The notes below the pieces were generated by a model. That model ran no database searches and had not been told where the DNA came from. It worked only from the letters and a program-made list of their open reading frames with translations. The position numbers and the translations under genes were made by a program. Positions 51,751 through 60,120 of a DNA stretch of 64,000 nt are shown in pieces (the first letter of the stretch is position 1; every line of letters starts with the position of its first letter). The DNA comes from JBDWFY01 sp965275915 (GTDB lineage Bacteria; Pseudomonadota; Alphaproteobacteria; Rhizobiales; Stappiaceae), in NCBI GenBank assembly GCA_965275915.1, contig CBDHYI010000007.1, forward strand, positions 1,240,001 to 1,304,000, written 5' to 3'.

Positions 51751-52470
51751 TCAACACGCTTCTTTCAACAGGTCCAGCAAGGCGGCCTCATTGGGTTGGT
51801 CCGGCCACGTTATGGAGCGTGCATTCCACGCAATAATCGGCTGAGCGGCGGCCTTCGAAATAACAAAGAAAGCAATCTTCTGAACGCATTCATCAAGCCC
51901 GCCCTGTTCAAATGCTGTCCGCAAAGCTTCGGCACCCCGCCGGGAATAGACAAGCGCCGCGTCAATTTGCCCATGTCTGATTTTCTCAACGGCGCTTTTG
52001 GGAAAACCGCCTGATTGCCGCGCCTCGTAAAGAACCAGCAGTTCAACGGGAAGGCCTGCTTCACGCAGACGTGTTTCCAGATCACCGGTCCGGTCTTTTC
52101 CCGCAGCATAAAGAATGCGGCCACTGTCCTTGGGCAGGGCTCCTGTCAGCATCTGGACCAGTGCATCGACATTGCCATCCGCCGAATGGACAGTAAGAAA
52201 CCCGGTGTCACGTGCTCGTGCAGCGGTTTTGTTACCGACACAATAAAGCGGCAGCTTGAGAAGGTCAGAAAACGCCGCCTGCCGTGTCAGGGCGTCGATG
52301 GCGCGTCCGCTTGTCGCGGCAATGGCTGCGAACGCTGAAGGATCGATGGTGGCTGAGGCCCGATAATGTATCTGGGTCAACGGGGCAACAACGGAAGAAT
52401 GGCCCAACATACCCAGTTTCTCAGCGGTTTGGCGCGCCTGATCTTCCGGACGTGTCAGCAGAATCCGCAT
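51751..52470 (-). CDS. hemD: Uroporphyrinogen-III synthase
   Basis: A 239-residue enzyme that closes and inverts ring D of hydroxymethylbilane. The family is weakly conserved. Visible marks are the opening MRILLTRPEDQARQTAEKLG, IAATSGRAIDALTRQ near residue 50, LPLYCVGNKTAARARDTGF near residue 73 and ILYAAGKDRTGDLETRL near residue 119. DAALVYSRRGAEAL is near residue 171. It starts 4 bp after hemC and so is co-translated with it. Supported strongly by context. Confidence 0.9.
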   Translation of the reverse strand: MRILLTRPEDQARQTAEKLGMLGHSSVVAPLTQIHYRASATIDPSAFAAIAATSGRAIDALTRQAAFSDLLKLPLYCVGNKTAARARDTGFLTVHSADGNVDALVQMLTGALPKDSGRILYAAGKDRTGDLETRLREAGLPVELLVLYEARQSGGFPKSAVEKIRHGQIDAALVYSRRGAEALRTAFEQGGLDECVQKIAFFVISKAAAQPIIAWNARSITWPDQPNEAALLDLLKEAC

Positions 52471-52474
52471 CGCG

Positions 52475-53395
52475 CTACCAATGTTCGAGAAAACCCGGCC
52501 CCGCGGCCGCCCGCAATTTCTCTCCCGCCTCGCGTCCCACCGCGGTCGCGTTCTTGCGTCGGCCCTCCAGGATCACCTCATGCGACTGTTTTCCGTCCGG
52601 CGACAGGATCTCGCCCCGCAGAGTGATCTGATCGGCCGCTATCCGGGCGAGCCCGGCAATGGGCGTCCTGCACGAACCATCCAGAACAGACAAGAAAGCA
52701 CGCTCCGCAGCCAGGCAGTCGGCGGTCTTTTTATCGTGAATGGGCGCCAGCAATTCAAGAACAGGCTGATGATCCAGTTTGGTCTCGATACAGATTGCCG
52801 CCTGCCCGACGGCCGGCAGGAAACTGTCCGTTTCGAAAACGGATGTCACGACGTCATCAAGGCCAAGCCGCTTCAGTCCGGCATAAGCCAACAGCGTCGC
52901 ATCGACGACACCCTCTTCAAGCTTCCTGAGACGGGTTTGCACGTTGCCGCGGAAAATAACCACATCAATGTCCGGCCTGAGACGCTTGATCATCGCCTGG
53001 CGGCGCAGGGAAGAGGACCCGACGACGGCATCGTCAGGCAAATCAAGCAGCGTTTTCGCCTTGGGAGATATGAATGCGTCCCGTACATCCTCACGCGGCA
53101 GAAAACAGCTGATGCCCAGTCCTTCGGGCAATGCCGTCGGCATATCCTTTGAGGAATGAACCGCAAGATCAATCGTCCCGGCAAGCAGCGCCTCTTCGAT
53201 TTCCTTGGTGAACAGCCCCTTGCCGCCCACTTCCGAGAGCGGCCGGTCGACGATCCGGTCACCCGCCGTACTCATCACGACAATCTCAAAGTCATCTTCG
53301 GCCAACCCGTGCGCCTTCATCAGCCGGTCACGTGTCTCATGTGCCTGCGCCAGCGCCAGTGCGCTTCCGCGTGTTCCGATTTTGACAGGTTTCAT
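52475..53395 (-). CDS. hemC: Hydroxymethylbilane synthase (porphobilinogen deaminase)
   Basis: A 306-residue enzyme polymerising four porphobilinogen units. The start is VKIGTRGSALALAQAHETR. KDMPTALPEGL is near residue 82, with VGSSSLRRQAMIKRLRPDID near residue 122. The dipyrromethane cofactor cysteine lies in LDGSCRTPIAGLARI near residue 240. Full length. ATG 53395 is preferred over the TTG two codons upstream. Divergent from tsaD, which starts 132 bp away. Confidence 0.96.
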   Translation of the reverse strand: MKPVKIGTRGSALALAQAHETRDRLMKAHGLAEDDFEIVVMSTAGDRIVDRPLSEVGGKGLFTKEIEEALLAGTIDLAVHSSKDMPTALPEGLGISCFLPREDVRDAFISPKAKTLLDLPDDAVVGSSSLRRQAMIKRLRPDIDVVIFRGNVQTRLRKLEEGVVDATLLAYAGLKRLGLDDVVTSVFETDSFLPAVGQAAICIETKLDHQPVLELLAPIHDKKTADCLAAERAFLSVLDGSCRTPIAGLARIAADQITLRGEILSPDGKQSHEVILEGRRKNATAVGREAGEKLRAAAGPGFLEHW

Positions 53396-53527
53396 TTGCA
53401 AGGATCGTCGTCTCGATGTTAGGGGCTTTTCCTAACAGGGCGATACACCATCTTCGGTCATGAACCAACGACTAATCGCAGAGCGCCCCCGGAGACGATT
53501 GCGCAGGACAGTCTGGAAGATAAGACA

Positions 53528-54604
53528 ATGATCGTTCTTGGCATTGAGACAAGTTGCGATGAAACTGCAGCCGCTGTCGTCCGTCGCGAAAGGGACGGAA
53601 GCGGCACGATCCTGTCCAATGTCATTAGATCGCAGACCGACGATCATGCCCTTTACGGCGGTGTCGTACCGGAAATTGCCGCCCGCGCGCACATTGCGAT
53701 GCTTGACCCCGTCGTTGAAAAAGCCGTGAGGGAGGCGAACGTCCGCTTTGAAGAACTGGACGGCGTTGCCGTTACTGCGGGTCCGGGCCTGATCGGCGGT
53801 GTGATGGTGGGATTGATGACAGCCAAGGGCATCGCCCTTGCCGCGGACATCCCGCTGATTGCCGTCAATCACCTGGAAGGGCATGCGTTGACGGCGAGGC
53901 TGACGGATGGCATCGCCTTTCCCTATATCCTGCTACTGGTTTCAGGCGGTCACACGCAGTTCGTGTGCGTCCGGGGCGTCGCTGACTATCAACGCTGGGG
54001 CAGCACGATCGACGACGCGCTTGGAGAAGCGTTCGACAAGACAGCAAAGCTTCTTGGCTTGCCTTATCCCGGCGGACCGGCGGTTGAAGCCGCTGCAAAA
54101 AGAGGCAACGAAAAACGTTTTCCGTTCCCGCGGCCGTTGCTTGCAAGAAATGGTCTGGATATGTCTTTCGCCGGCCTTAAAACAGCGGTGCGCGTTCAGG
54201 CGGAAAAAATCGCACCGGTCAACGATCAGGATGTTGCCGACATTTGCGCCTCATTCCAGGCCTCGGTTGCCGATATCGTGGAGCAACGCAGCAAAAGAGC
54301 ATTGATACGCTTTCAGGAAAACTTCCCCGACAGCACGCCCCGGCTGGTCGTTGCCGGAGGGGTTGCCGCCAATGAAACGCTGAGAAACGCGCTCAATCGG
54401 GCGGCAACCGAGACAGCGGCAGATCTGATCGCTCCGCCGCCGGCCTTATGCACGGATAACGGAGCAATGATTGCCTGGGCAGGCGCTGAAAGGTTGGCCC
54501 TTGGTCTGACGGACCCGCTGACTGTCAGCCCGCGCCCCCGCTGGCCGCTTGATGAGCTGGCATCGCCGATGGTAGGTCATGGCAAACGGGGCGCTAAAGT
54601 CTAG
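53528..54604 (+). CDS. tsaD: tRNA threonylcarbamoyladenosine synthase subunit TsaD
   Basis: A 358-residue ASKHA-fold enzyme that attaches threonylcarbamoyl to A37 of ANN-decoding tRNAs. The start MIVLGIETSCDETAAAVVR is classic. Iron-ligand histidines lie in ARAHIAMLDPVVEKA (near residue 56) and AVNHLEGHALTARL (near residue 116). The nucleotide-binding LLVSGGHTQFV is near residue 138. GGVAANETLRNAL is near residue 278. The ATG follows GGAAG at a good distance. The stop TAG is the terminal CTAG of the MITE at 54601. Confidence 0.97.
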   Translation: MIVLGIETSCDETAAAVVRRERDGSGTILSNVIRSQTDDHALYGGVVPEIAARAHIAMLDPVVEKAVREANVRFEELDGVAVTAGPGLIGGVMVGLMTAKGIALAADIPLIAVNHLEGHALTARLTDGIAFPYILLLVSGGHTQFVCVRGVADYQRWGSTIDDALGEAFDKTAKLLGLPYPGGPAVEAAAKRGNEKRFPFPRPLLARNGLDMSFAGLKTAVRVQAEKIAPVNDQDVADICASFQASVADIVEQRSKRALIRFQENFPDSTPRLVVAGGVAANETLRNALNRAATETAADLIAPPPALCTDNGAMIAWAGAERLALGLTDPLTVSPRPRWPLDELASPMVGHGKRGAKV

Positions 54605-54869
54605 GGTATGGACTCATAAATGTCCTTGAAATGGCGGATCAAACGGCAAAAAGCTGGAAGGAAGGGTGTGAAAAGCGGGCTTGATGCCCGGTTGAGCAGC
54701 CTGACGCAGCAGATTGAAGCCGTTTGTCCGTCCCGGCGGATATGGCCGATTGGTCCGGCTACAGCGTTGCACGTTCTTGAAAACCGGATGGTTTCCTTCG
54801 AACATGCGCCTTGTATCCGAACAAATCGGCTCATACCATTTTAAGTATATTTATGGGTCCATACCCTAG
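54601..54869. mobile_element. MITE-like element, family B, 269 bp with terminal inverted repeats and CTAG ends
   Basis: Both ends read inward CTAGGGTATGGAC(T/C)CATAAA, and similarity continues to about base 34 (roughly 30 matches). The element begins and ends with CTAG. The left CTAG contains the TAG stop of tsaD. The right CTAG is shared with a solo end of family A. The interior has no transposase frame. The length is nearly the same as the other two elements although the sequence is different. Confidence 0.8.
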
Positions 54870-54886
54870 GCTCAGGACCTATTCGT
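54866..54886 (+). repeat. Solo end of MITE family A abutting family B
   Basis: CTAGGCTCAGGACCTATTCG follows directly from the right CTAG of the family-B element, so the CTAG is shared. No opposite family-A end is found downstream before the Nudix gene. Confidence 0.65.
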
Positions 54887-54919
54887 TTCTACTGAAATCA
54901 ATTTATTGAGGAAACAGTC

Positions 54920-55435
54920 ATGGAAGCCCCAACGAACTTCAGGGCGAATGGCGCACGGTTCGACCCAAAGGCCCATCCGGACGCACCGATCGTCGACAAA
55001 TCCTATATTTACATGACATGCGGCGGCGAGTTGCTGGTCTTCCTGGAGCCGGAAAACCCGGAAATCGGATTGCAGCTGCCGGGAGGCACCCTGGATCCCG
55101 GCGAGACCTTTGAAGACGCTGCAAAGCGGGAATTTCTGGAGGAAACAGGCTATCCGCTCACGGGCGCACTGACCATGTTTGCCGAACAGACATTTCCCTA
55201 TGTCGGCAATGCCGGCCCGGTCCTCCACAATCGACGCATGTTCCATGCGCCCGTTCCCGATAAATTCGCCGAAGCATGGGATCATTACGAAATGGATCCC
55301 AGCGACGGCAACGATCCGATCCTGTTCAGATTTTTCTGGGTGCCAATCCTACGGCCCGGCAGGGACTTTCACGTTGATTTCGAACAACCCCTGCCCGCAC
55401 TCTGCTCCCTGCTGTCGAACGGTGCCGGTCAATGA
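54920..55435 (+). CDS. Nudix hydrolase
   Basis: A 171-residue Nudix-fold protein. The Nudix box GGTLDPGETFEDAAKREFLE continuing ETGY lies near residues 54-77 with all catalytic Glu and Arg positions present. Flanking sequence is LLVFLEPENPEIGLQLPG before the box and FRFFWVPILRPGRDFHVDF near residue 137. The substrate is unknown. Good ribosome binding site (GAGGAAA). Its stop overlaps the gpsA ATG by 4 bp, suggesting coupling. Confidence 0.82.
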   Translation: MEAPTNFRANGARFDPKAHPDAPIVDKSYIYMTCGGELLVFLEPENPEIGLQLPGGTLDPGETFEDAAKREFLEETGYPLTGALTMFAEQTFPYVGNAGPVLHNRRMFHAPVPDKFAEAWDHYEMDPSDGNDPILFRFFWVPILRPGRDFHVDFEQPLPALCSLLSNGAGQ

Positions 55436-56427
55436 GCGGTTTTGAAAAAGTGGGGATTGTCGGCGGTGGAGCATGGGGAACGGCTCTGGCGCTGACAGCT
55501 GCCCGCGCGGGCCGGGACGTGACATTGTGGGCGCGCAACAGCGACACGGTCCGCTCGATCAATAACGACAGACAGAGCCCGAACTTTCTTCCCGGCATCA
55601 CATTTGACACCCCCATAAGGGCGACAAGCTCCCTTTGGGATCTGGCCGGGCAGGATGCGCTTTTGCTGGTCACGCCGGCGCAGACGACCCGGCAGGTGGC
55701 AAGCGACCTGTCTCCGCTCTACTCCACCCCGGTGCCTGTGGTTCTTTGTGCGAAAGGCATTGAACGAAAAAGCGGCCTTTCGCAGAGCGATGTTCTGCAC
55801 GCAGCGATGCCCGGCGCCATTCCGGCGGTTCTTTCCGGTCCCAGCTTCGCCGTTGATGTGGCCGCCGGATTGCCGACAGCGGTGACGATTGCAGCGCCGG
55901 ACCTGGCTCTGGCCGGCGATCTGTCTCACATGCTGGCATCGGCAACGTTCAGACCCTATGCCTCCGACGACATAATCGGCGTGCAGATTGGCGGCGCTTT
56001 GAAAAATGTCCTGGCGATCGCATGCGGCGCGGTGGTCGGCAAGCAATTGGGTGCCAGCGCGCTTGCCGCATTGACCGCGCGCGGATTTGCCGAATTGTCA
56101 CGACTGGGCGTCGCGCTTGGCGGCCGGCCGGAAACCCTCACCGGCCTGTCCGGGCTTGGCGATCTTGTCCTGACCTGTTCATCCCCCCAATCGCGCAACT
56201 TTTCCTTCGGCATCAAACTCGGCCAGGGAGTTTCCATCGCGGAACTCACCCGGCCCGGACAAAAACTGGCCGAAGGAGCCCATACCGCCAATGTCGTTGC
56301 GCAACTCGCCGACAAGTATGATCTTGATCTGCCTGTCTGTGAGGCCGTCGCCACAGTCATTGCGGAAATATGGTCCGTCGACCAGGCCATAGACGCGCTC
56401 CTCCATCGCCCGCTGAAGCAGGAATAA
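55432..56427 (+). CDS. gpsA: Glycerol-3-phosphate dehydrogenase [NAD(P)+]
   Basis: A 331-residue enzyme making sn-glycerol-3-phosphate for phospholipids. The nucleotide-binding motif is VGIVGGGAWGTALALTAARA at residues 6-25. LWARNSDTVRSINNDRQSPN follows. The catalytic-lysine region is VVLCAKGIERKSGLSQS near residue 103. The C-terminal signature KNVLAIACGAVVGKQLG is near residue 187, and LTGLSGLGDLVLTCSSPQSRN is near residue 238. It overlaps the Nudix gene by 4 bp. Confidence 0.96.
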   Translation: MSGFEKVGIVGGGAWGTALALTAARAGRDVTLWARNSDTVRSINNDRQSPNFLPGITFDTPIRATSSLWDLAGQDALLLVTPAQTTRQVASDLSPLYSTPVPVVLCAKGIERKSGLSQSDVLHAAMPGAIPAVLSGPSFAVDVAAGLPTAVTIAAPDLALAGDLSHMLASATFRPYASDDIIGVQIGGALKNVLAIACGAVVGKQLGASALAALTARGFAELSRLGVALGGRPETLTGLSGLGDLVLTCSSPQSRNFSFGIKLGQGVSIAELTRPGQKLAEGAHTANVVAQLADKYDLDLPVCEAVATVIAEIWSVDQAIDALLHRPLKQE

Positions 56428-56532
56428 GCGTCTGATATCGGATGTGATACCGCCATCGTCCCGACCGGTCGCCGGGGATTGTCATACCCGAATTCTGTGC
56501 TTAGTGTCCCAGCAACACAACAGGAGCACCAA

Positions 56533-56820
56533 ATGTTATATGCGCTGATATGCACCGACAAACCGCATGCGTTGCAGACGCGGATGGACAATCGTCCCGA
56601 TCACGTCGAATTTCTCAAAAGCCTTGGAAGCAGATTGAAAGCAGCCGGACCTTTTCTTGCCGATGACGGCACGCCGACCGGCAGTCTGGTCGTTATAGAG
56701 GCCGCAAACCGGGACGAAGCTCTTGCGGTTTCAAACGAAGATCCTTACGCCCGCGCCGGTCTGTTCGAAACCGTGGAAATCCGGCCCTGGAACTGGGTCT
56801 TCAATAATCCGGAGGCATAG
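56533..56820 (+). CDS. YciI-like protein
   Basis: A 95-residue dimeric alpha+beta protein of the YCII family. It starts MLYALICTDKPHALQTRMDN, with DHVEFLKSLGSRLKAAGPFL after it and DEALAVSNEDPYARAGLFET near residue 67. The family has a conserved His/Asp pair of unclear catalytic role. ATG 56533 is chosen for ACAGGAGC; an upstream extension to 56479 has no family character. It lies 2 bp before the EVE-domain gene. Confidence 0.88.
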   Translation: MLYALICTDKPHALQTRMDNRPDHVEFLKSLGSRLKAAGPFLADDGTPTGSLVVIEAANRDEALAVSNEDPYARAGLFETVEIRPWNWVFNNPEA

Positions 56821-56822
56821 GC

Positions 56823-57242
56823 ATGGCGTATTGGCTGTTCAAATCGGAGCCGGACAAATGGTCGTGGGACGATCAGAAAGCAAAAGGCGACGTTGGCGAG
56901 GAATGGGACGGCATTCGCAATTACCAGGCACGCAACAATATGCGTGAAATGAAACTGGGAGACCGCGGTTTTTTCTATCACTCCAACGAAGGCAAGGAGA
57001 TTGTCGGCATCGTCGAGGTCTGCACCCTCATCCATCCCGATTCCACAACGGACGATCCCCGTTGGGAGTGTGTGGATGTCAAGGCTGTTGAAGACATGCC
57101 GACGCCCGTGACCCTGGCCCAGGTAAAGGAAAACCCGCTTCTGTCGGAGATGGCGCTTGTGACGCATATGCGTTTGTCTGTTCAGCCTGTCACAGACAAA
57201 GAGTGGGATATTGTCTGTAAAATGGGTGGCCTGACGTCTTGA
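56823..57242 (+). CDS. EVE-domain protein
   Basis: A 139-residue protein made of a single EVE domain, related to the PUA/YTH folds that bind modified bases. Marks are MAYWLFKSEPDKWSWDDQKA at the start, WDGIRNYQARNNMREMKLGD near residue 28, GFFYHSNEGKEIVGIVEV and DKEWDIVCKMGG at the end. Single-domain EVE proteins are common next to YciI genes in alphaproteobacteria. Its TGA overlaps the TTG start of the next gene. Confidence 0.92.
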   Translation: MAYWLFKSEPDKWSWDDQKAKGDVGEEWDGIRNYQARNNMREMKLGDRGFFYHSNEGKEIVGIVEVCTLIHPDSTTDDPRWECVDVKAVEDMPTPVTLAQVKENPLLSEMALVTHMRLSVQPVTDKEWDIVCKMGGLTS

Positions 57243-57931
57243 AGGCCGGAGTGCGCCCAATCAGCGATCCGGGCCGGTTCATCCTGAACAATACCTGCCT
57301 GCGGCCTGTTGCCTCCGTCCCGGAAATCTCGCTTCATCTCGCCGATGAGGCGATGGACATGTGGAACAGGACCGAAAAAGAACTTAACGCGATCGGTCTG
57401 TCGCCGCCTTTCTGGGCGTTTGCATGGCCCGGCGGGCAGGGATTGGCCCGATACATTTTCGAAAACCCGGAGTGCGTGCGCGGAAAGAATGTTCTGGACC
57501 TTGCCTCGGGGTCCGGCCTTGTTGCCATCGCGGCGGCAAAGAGCGGCTGCTCCCACATTTTCGCCAATGACATAGACCCATTCGCCGCGACAGCCATCGA
57601 CCTCAATGCGAAGGCCAACGATGTCGCAATAACTGTCCTCTGCGATGACCTGATCGCGCATCCCATGCCGGAAGTCGATATCGTTCTCGCCGGAGATGTT
57701 TATTACGATGCGTCCATGGCCGCGCAGTTTACGATCTGCTTCCGGCATTATGTATCTGAAAACACCCCGGTCTTCATCGGCGATCCGCATCGCCGCCATG
57801 CGCCCGCAGCACACTTGCGGGAACTGGCAGCCTACACTGTGACGGTGGATGGCGGGATCGAAAACAGCAGGAAAAAAGACACCGCCGTTTACTCGTTTTC
57901 GGCACAAACCGGCCGGCCCTCCGGCACCTGA
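57239..57931 (+). CDS. Class I methyltransferase, ETF-beta lysine methyltransferase-like
   Basis: A 230-residue SAM-dependent enzyme. The SPPFWAFAWPGGQGLARYI segment (near residue 54) and motif I VLDLASGSGLVAIAAAKSG (near residue 86) are visible. The acidic NDIDPFAATAI and the post-motif LAGDVYYDASMA follow. This combination is typical of the METTL20/ETFB lysine methyltransferase group (COG3897). That group modifies electron-transfer flavoprotein in mitochondria and alphaproteobacteria. The TTG at 57239 overlaps the EVE stop. A GTG at 57251 behind AAGGCCGGA is a good alternative. Confidence 0.82.
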   Translation: MKAGVRPISDPGRFILNNTCLRPVASVPEISLHLADEAMDMWNRTEKELNAIGLSPPFWAFAWPGGQGLARYIFENPECVRGKNVLDLASGSGLVAIAAAKSGCSHIFANDIDPFAATAIDLNAKANDVAITVLCDDLIAHPMPEVDIVLAGDVYYDASMAAQFTICFRHYVSENTPVFIGDPHRRHAPAAHLRELAAYTVTVDGGIENSRKKDTAVYSFSAQTGRPSGT

Positions 57932-58086
57932 TTTCCAAGGTTGCTCTTGAACCTCCAGCGATTCGCGTGCAGATATGGACCTGTCTTTTCACTTGTTTCT
58001 TCGGGTAAAGCAGACCGGAACTTGCCTCGTCACAGGCGAGGCACCTGCTACATAATCCCACACTTTCGATGCTCAGGGAGCTCCCC

Positions 58087-59265
58087 ATGCCAATCGTCAA
58101 CCGATTTGCCGATCTTCAGGAAGAAATTGCCGGTTGGCGCCGGGATTTTCATGAGCACCCCGAACTGCTTTACGACACCGTGCGCACGGCGAAGATCGTA
58201 GCGGAACGGCTGAACGGTTTCGGGCTGGATGACGTGGTGACGGGAATCGGCAGAACCGGCGTTGTCGGTGTCATAAACGGCAGACAGGCAACCAGCGGCA
58301 AAGTGGTCGCCCTGCGCGCCGATATGGATGCCCTGCCCATGCAGGAACAGACCGGCAAGCCCTATGCGTCCAGAACCGAGGGCATGATGCATGCCTGCGG
58401 CCATGACGGGCATACGGCTATGCTGCTTGGCGCCGCCAAATATCTTTCCGAGACGCGCAACTTCAACGGCACCGTCATCGTGGCTTTTCAGCCGGCGGAA
58501 GAAGGAGGTGCGGGCGCAAAGGCCATGATTGATGACGGTCTGATGGATCGCTGGAACGTCAATGAAGTCTATGGTCTGCATAACATGCCGGGTCTTCCGG
58601 TGGGGACATTCGCCACCCGGCCCGGCAGCTTCATGGCGGCAACGGACGAGTTCACGATCGATATTGACGGCTATGGCGGCCACGCAGCAAAACCTCATCA
58701 GACGATCGACCCGATTGTTGTCGGCGCCAAAATCATTTCGGCTCTTCAGACGATTGCGAGCCGCAATGTCGATCCGCTCGATTCCATCGTCATCTCGACG
58801 ACCATGTTTCACGCCGGCAGCGCCTATAACGTTATCCCGCAGACTGCAAAGCTGTGCGGAACGGTCAGAACACTGAAGCAGGAAACACGATCCTACGCGG
58901 AAGAGAGACTGACGGAGACCGTTACCGGCATAGCCAAAGCGCTTGGGGCGGAAGCCACGGTGCACTACCGGCAGGGCTATCCGGTAACCGTAAATCATCC
59001 GACGGAGACGGACTTTGCGGTCAGCGTTGCCCGCGAGGTCGCCGGTAAGGACAATGTCATTCCCGACACACTGCCCGTCATGGGCGGAGAGGATTTTTCC
59101 TATATGCTTGAAGCCCGTCCGGGGGCCTTCATATTCGCCGGAAACGGCGACACGGCCAGTGTGCACCACCCGGAGTATGACTTTAACGATGAACTCATCC
59201 CGTTCGGCTGTTCCTACTTCGTCAAACTGGTCGAAACGGCGCTTCCCCTGAGCGAGCACGCATAA
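58087..59265 (+). CDS. M20-family amidohydrolase (hippurate hydrolase-like)
   Basis: A 392-residue zinc-dependent aminoacylase. The opening is WRRDFHEHPELLYDTVRTAK (near residue 18). Metal-binding motifs are MHACGHDGHTAMLLGAAK near residue 100 and FQPAEEGGAGAKAMIDDG near residue 137. The dimerisation-domain segment GYGGHAAKPHQTIDPIV is near residue 198, and MGGEDFSYML near residue 338. Substrates may be N-acyl amino acids. ATG 58087 is behind AGGGAG. Confidence 0.9.
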   Translation: MPIVNRFADLQEEIAGWRRDFHEHPELLYDTVRTAKIVAERLNGFGLDDVVTGIGRTGVVGVINGRQATSGKVVALRADMDALPMQEQTGKPYASRTEGMMHACGHDGHTAMLLGAAKYLSETRNFNGTVIVAFQPAEEGGAGAKAMIDDGLMDRWNVNEVYGLHNMPGLPVGTFATRPGSFMAATDEFTIDIDGYGGHAAKPHQTIDPIVVGAKIISALQTIASRNVDPLDSIVISTTMFHAGSAYNVIPQTAKLCGTVRTLKQETRSYAEERLTETVTGIAKALGAEATVHYRQGYPVTVNHPTETDFAVSVAREVAGKDNVIPDTLPVMGGEDFSYMLEARPGAFIFAGNGDTASVHHPEYDFNDELIPFGCSYFVKLVETALPLSEHA

Positions 59266-59324
59266 ACCGCAACAGCCCGACCTGTCTTTCGCGCCCGCAT
59301 TGACAGGAGGAGTTCCCGACAGTC

Positions 59325-60098
59325 ATGCCAGACTTAACAGCTGTCCTGCTGCCGCCTGACGTCTCGCCGCTCCTTGCGCTGCTTCTGGTCGCGGCAAGCT
59401 TTCTGACCTCGGGCATCAGCGCGGCGGTCGGCCTTGGTGGCGGTGTCACGATGATTGCCGTGATGGTAACGGTCTTGCCTGCGTCCGTTGTTGTGCCTTT
59501 GCACGGCGTGATTCAGATCGGCTCAAACGCGGGGCGGGCAGCGGTTCAGCTTAAACATGTCAGCCGCCCGCTGCTGCTGTGGTTTACCCTGGGTGCTGTC
59601 ATCGGCGCGGTGCTTGGCGGCAGCATCGCCGTTCGCCTGCCCGAATCCGCCCTCAGAATCGGCATAGCCGTTATCATTCTCTGGATGGTCTGGGGCAAGC
59701 CGCCCGCCTTTGCCGACCTGCCGCGCCGGACAATGGCGCTGACCGGTTTCGTCTCGACGGCCCTTTCGATGTTTTTCGGTGCCACCGGACCGATTGTCGG
59801 CGCAGTGCTCGCGACACAGAATCTGTCGCGGCATCAGTTTGTCGCAACACAGGCGGCGACTGCGCTGTTGATGCATATCCTGAAAATCATCGTCTTCGGG
59901 TTGCTCGGCTTTGCATTTGGCCCCTGGTTGTTCTTGTTGTTCATCATGATTGTCAGCGGCTTTTTGGGTACGCTCGCCGGATCTCATCTTCTTGGAAAAA
60001 TGAACGAGCAGATATTCAGGAAAATCTTCCGGATCGTTATGACGGTCCTTGCCCTTAACATCCTGCTTCAATCGCTTCGACACATCTACGCCGCTTGA
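59325..60098 (+). CDS. TauE/SafE-family membrane transporter
   Basis: A 257-residue integral membrane protein with about eight hydrophobic segments. A repeated glycine-rich motif appears first as SAAVGLGGGVTMIAVMVTV (near residue 33) and again as SMFFGATGPIVGAVLATQN near residue 148. Between halves are basic loops. TauE/SafE proteins export small anions such as sulfite or sulfoacetate; the substrate here is unknown. GGAGGAG ribosome binding site. Probably coupled to the M20 gene upstream (60 bp) and the dehydratase downstream (23 bp). Confidence 0.85.
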   Translation: MPDLTAVLLPPDVSPLLALLLVAASFLTSGISAAVGLGGGVTMIAVMVTVLPASVVVPLHGVIQIGSNAGRAAVQLKHVSRPLLLWFTLGAVIGAVLGGSIAVRLPESALRIGIAVIILWMVWGKPPAFADLPRRTMALTGFVSTALSMFFGATGPIVGAVLATQNLSRHQFVATQAATALLMHILKIIVFGLLGFAFGPWLFLLFIMIVSGFLGTLAGSHLLGKMNEQIFRKIFRIVMTVLALNILLQSLRHIYAA

Positions 60099-60120
60099 TA
60101 GACAATACGGACCGGACACC

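Noticed and set aside
58048..59259. 403-codon open frame on the minus strand opposite the M20 gene
   Set aside because: It mirrors the codon structure of the amidohydrolase, which has intact metal-binding motifs on the plus strand.
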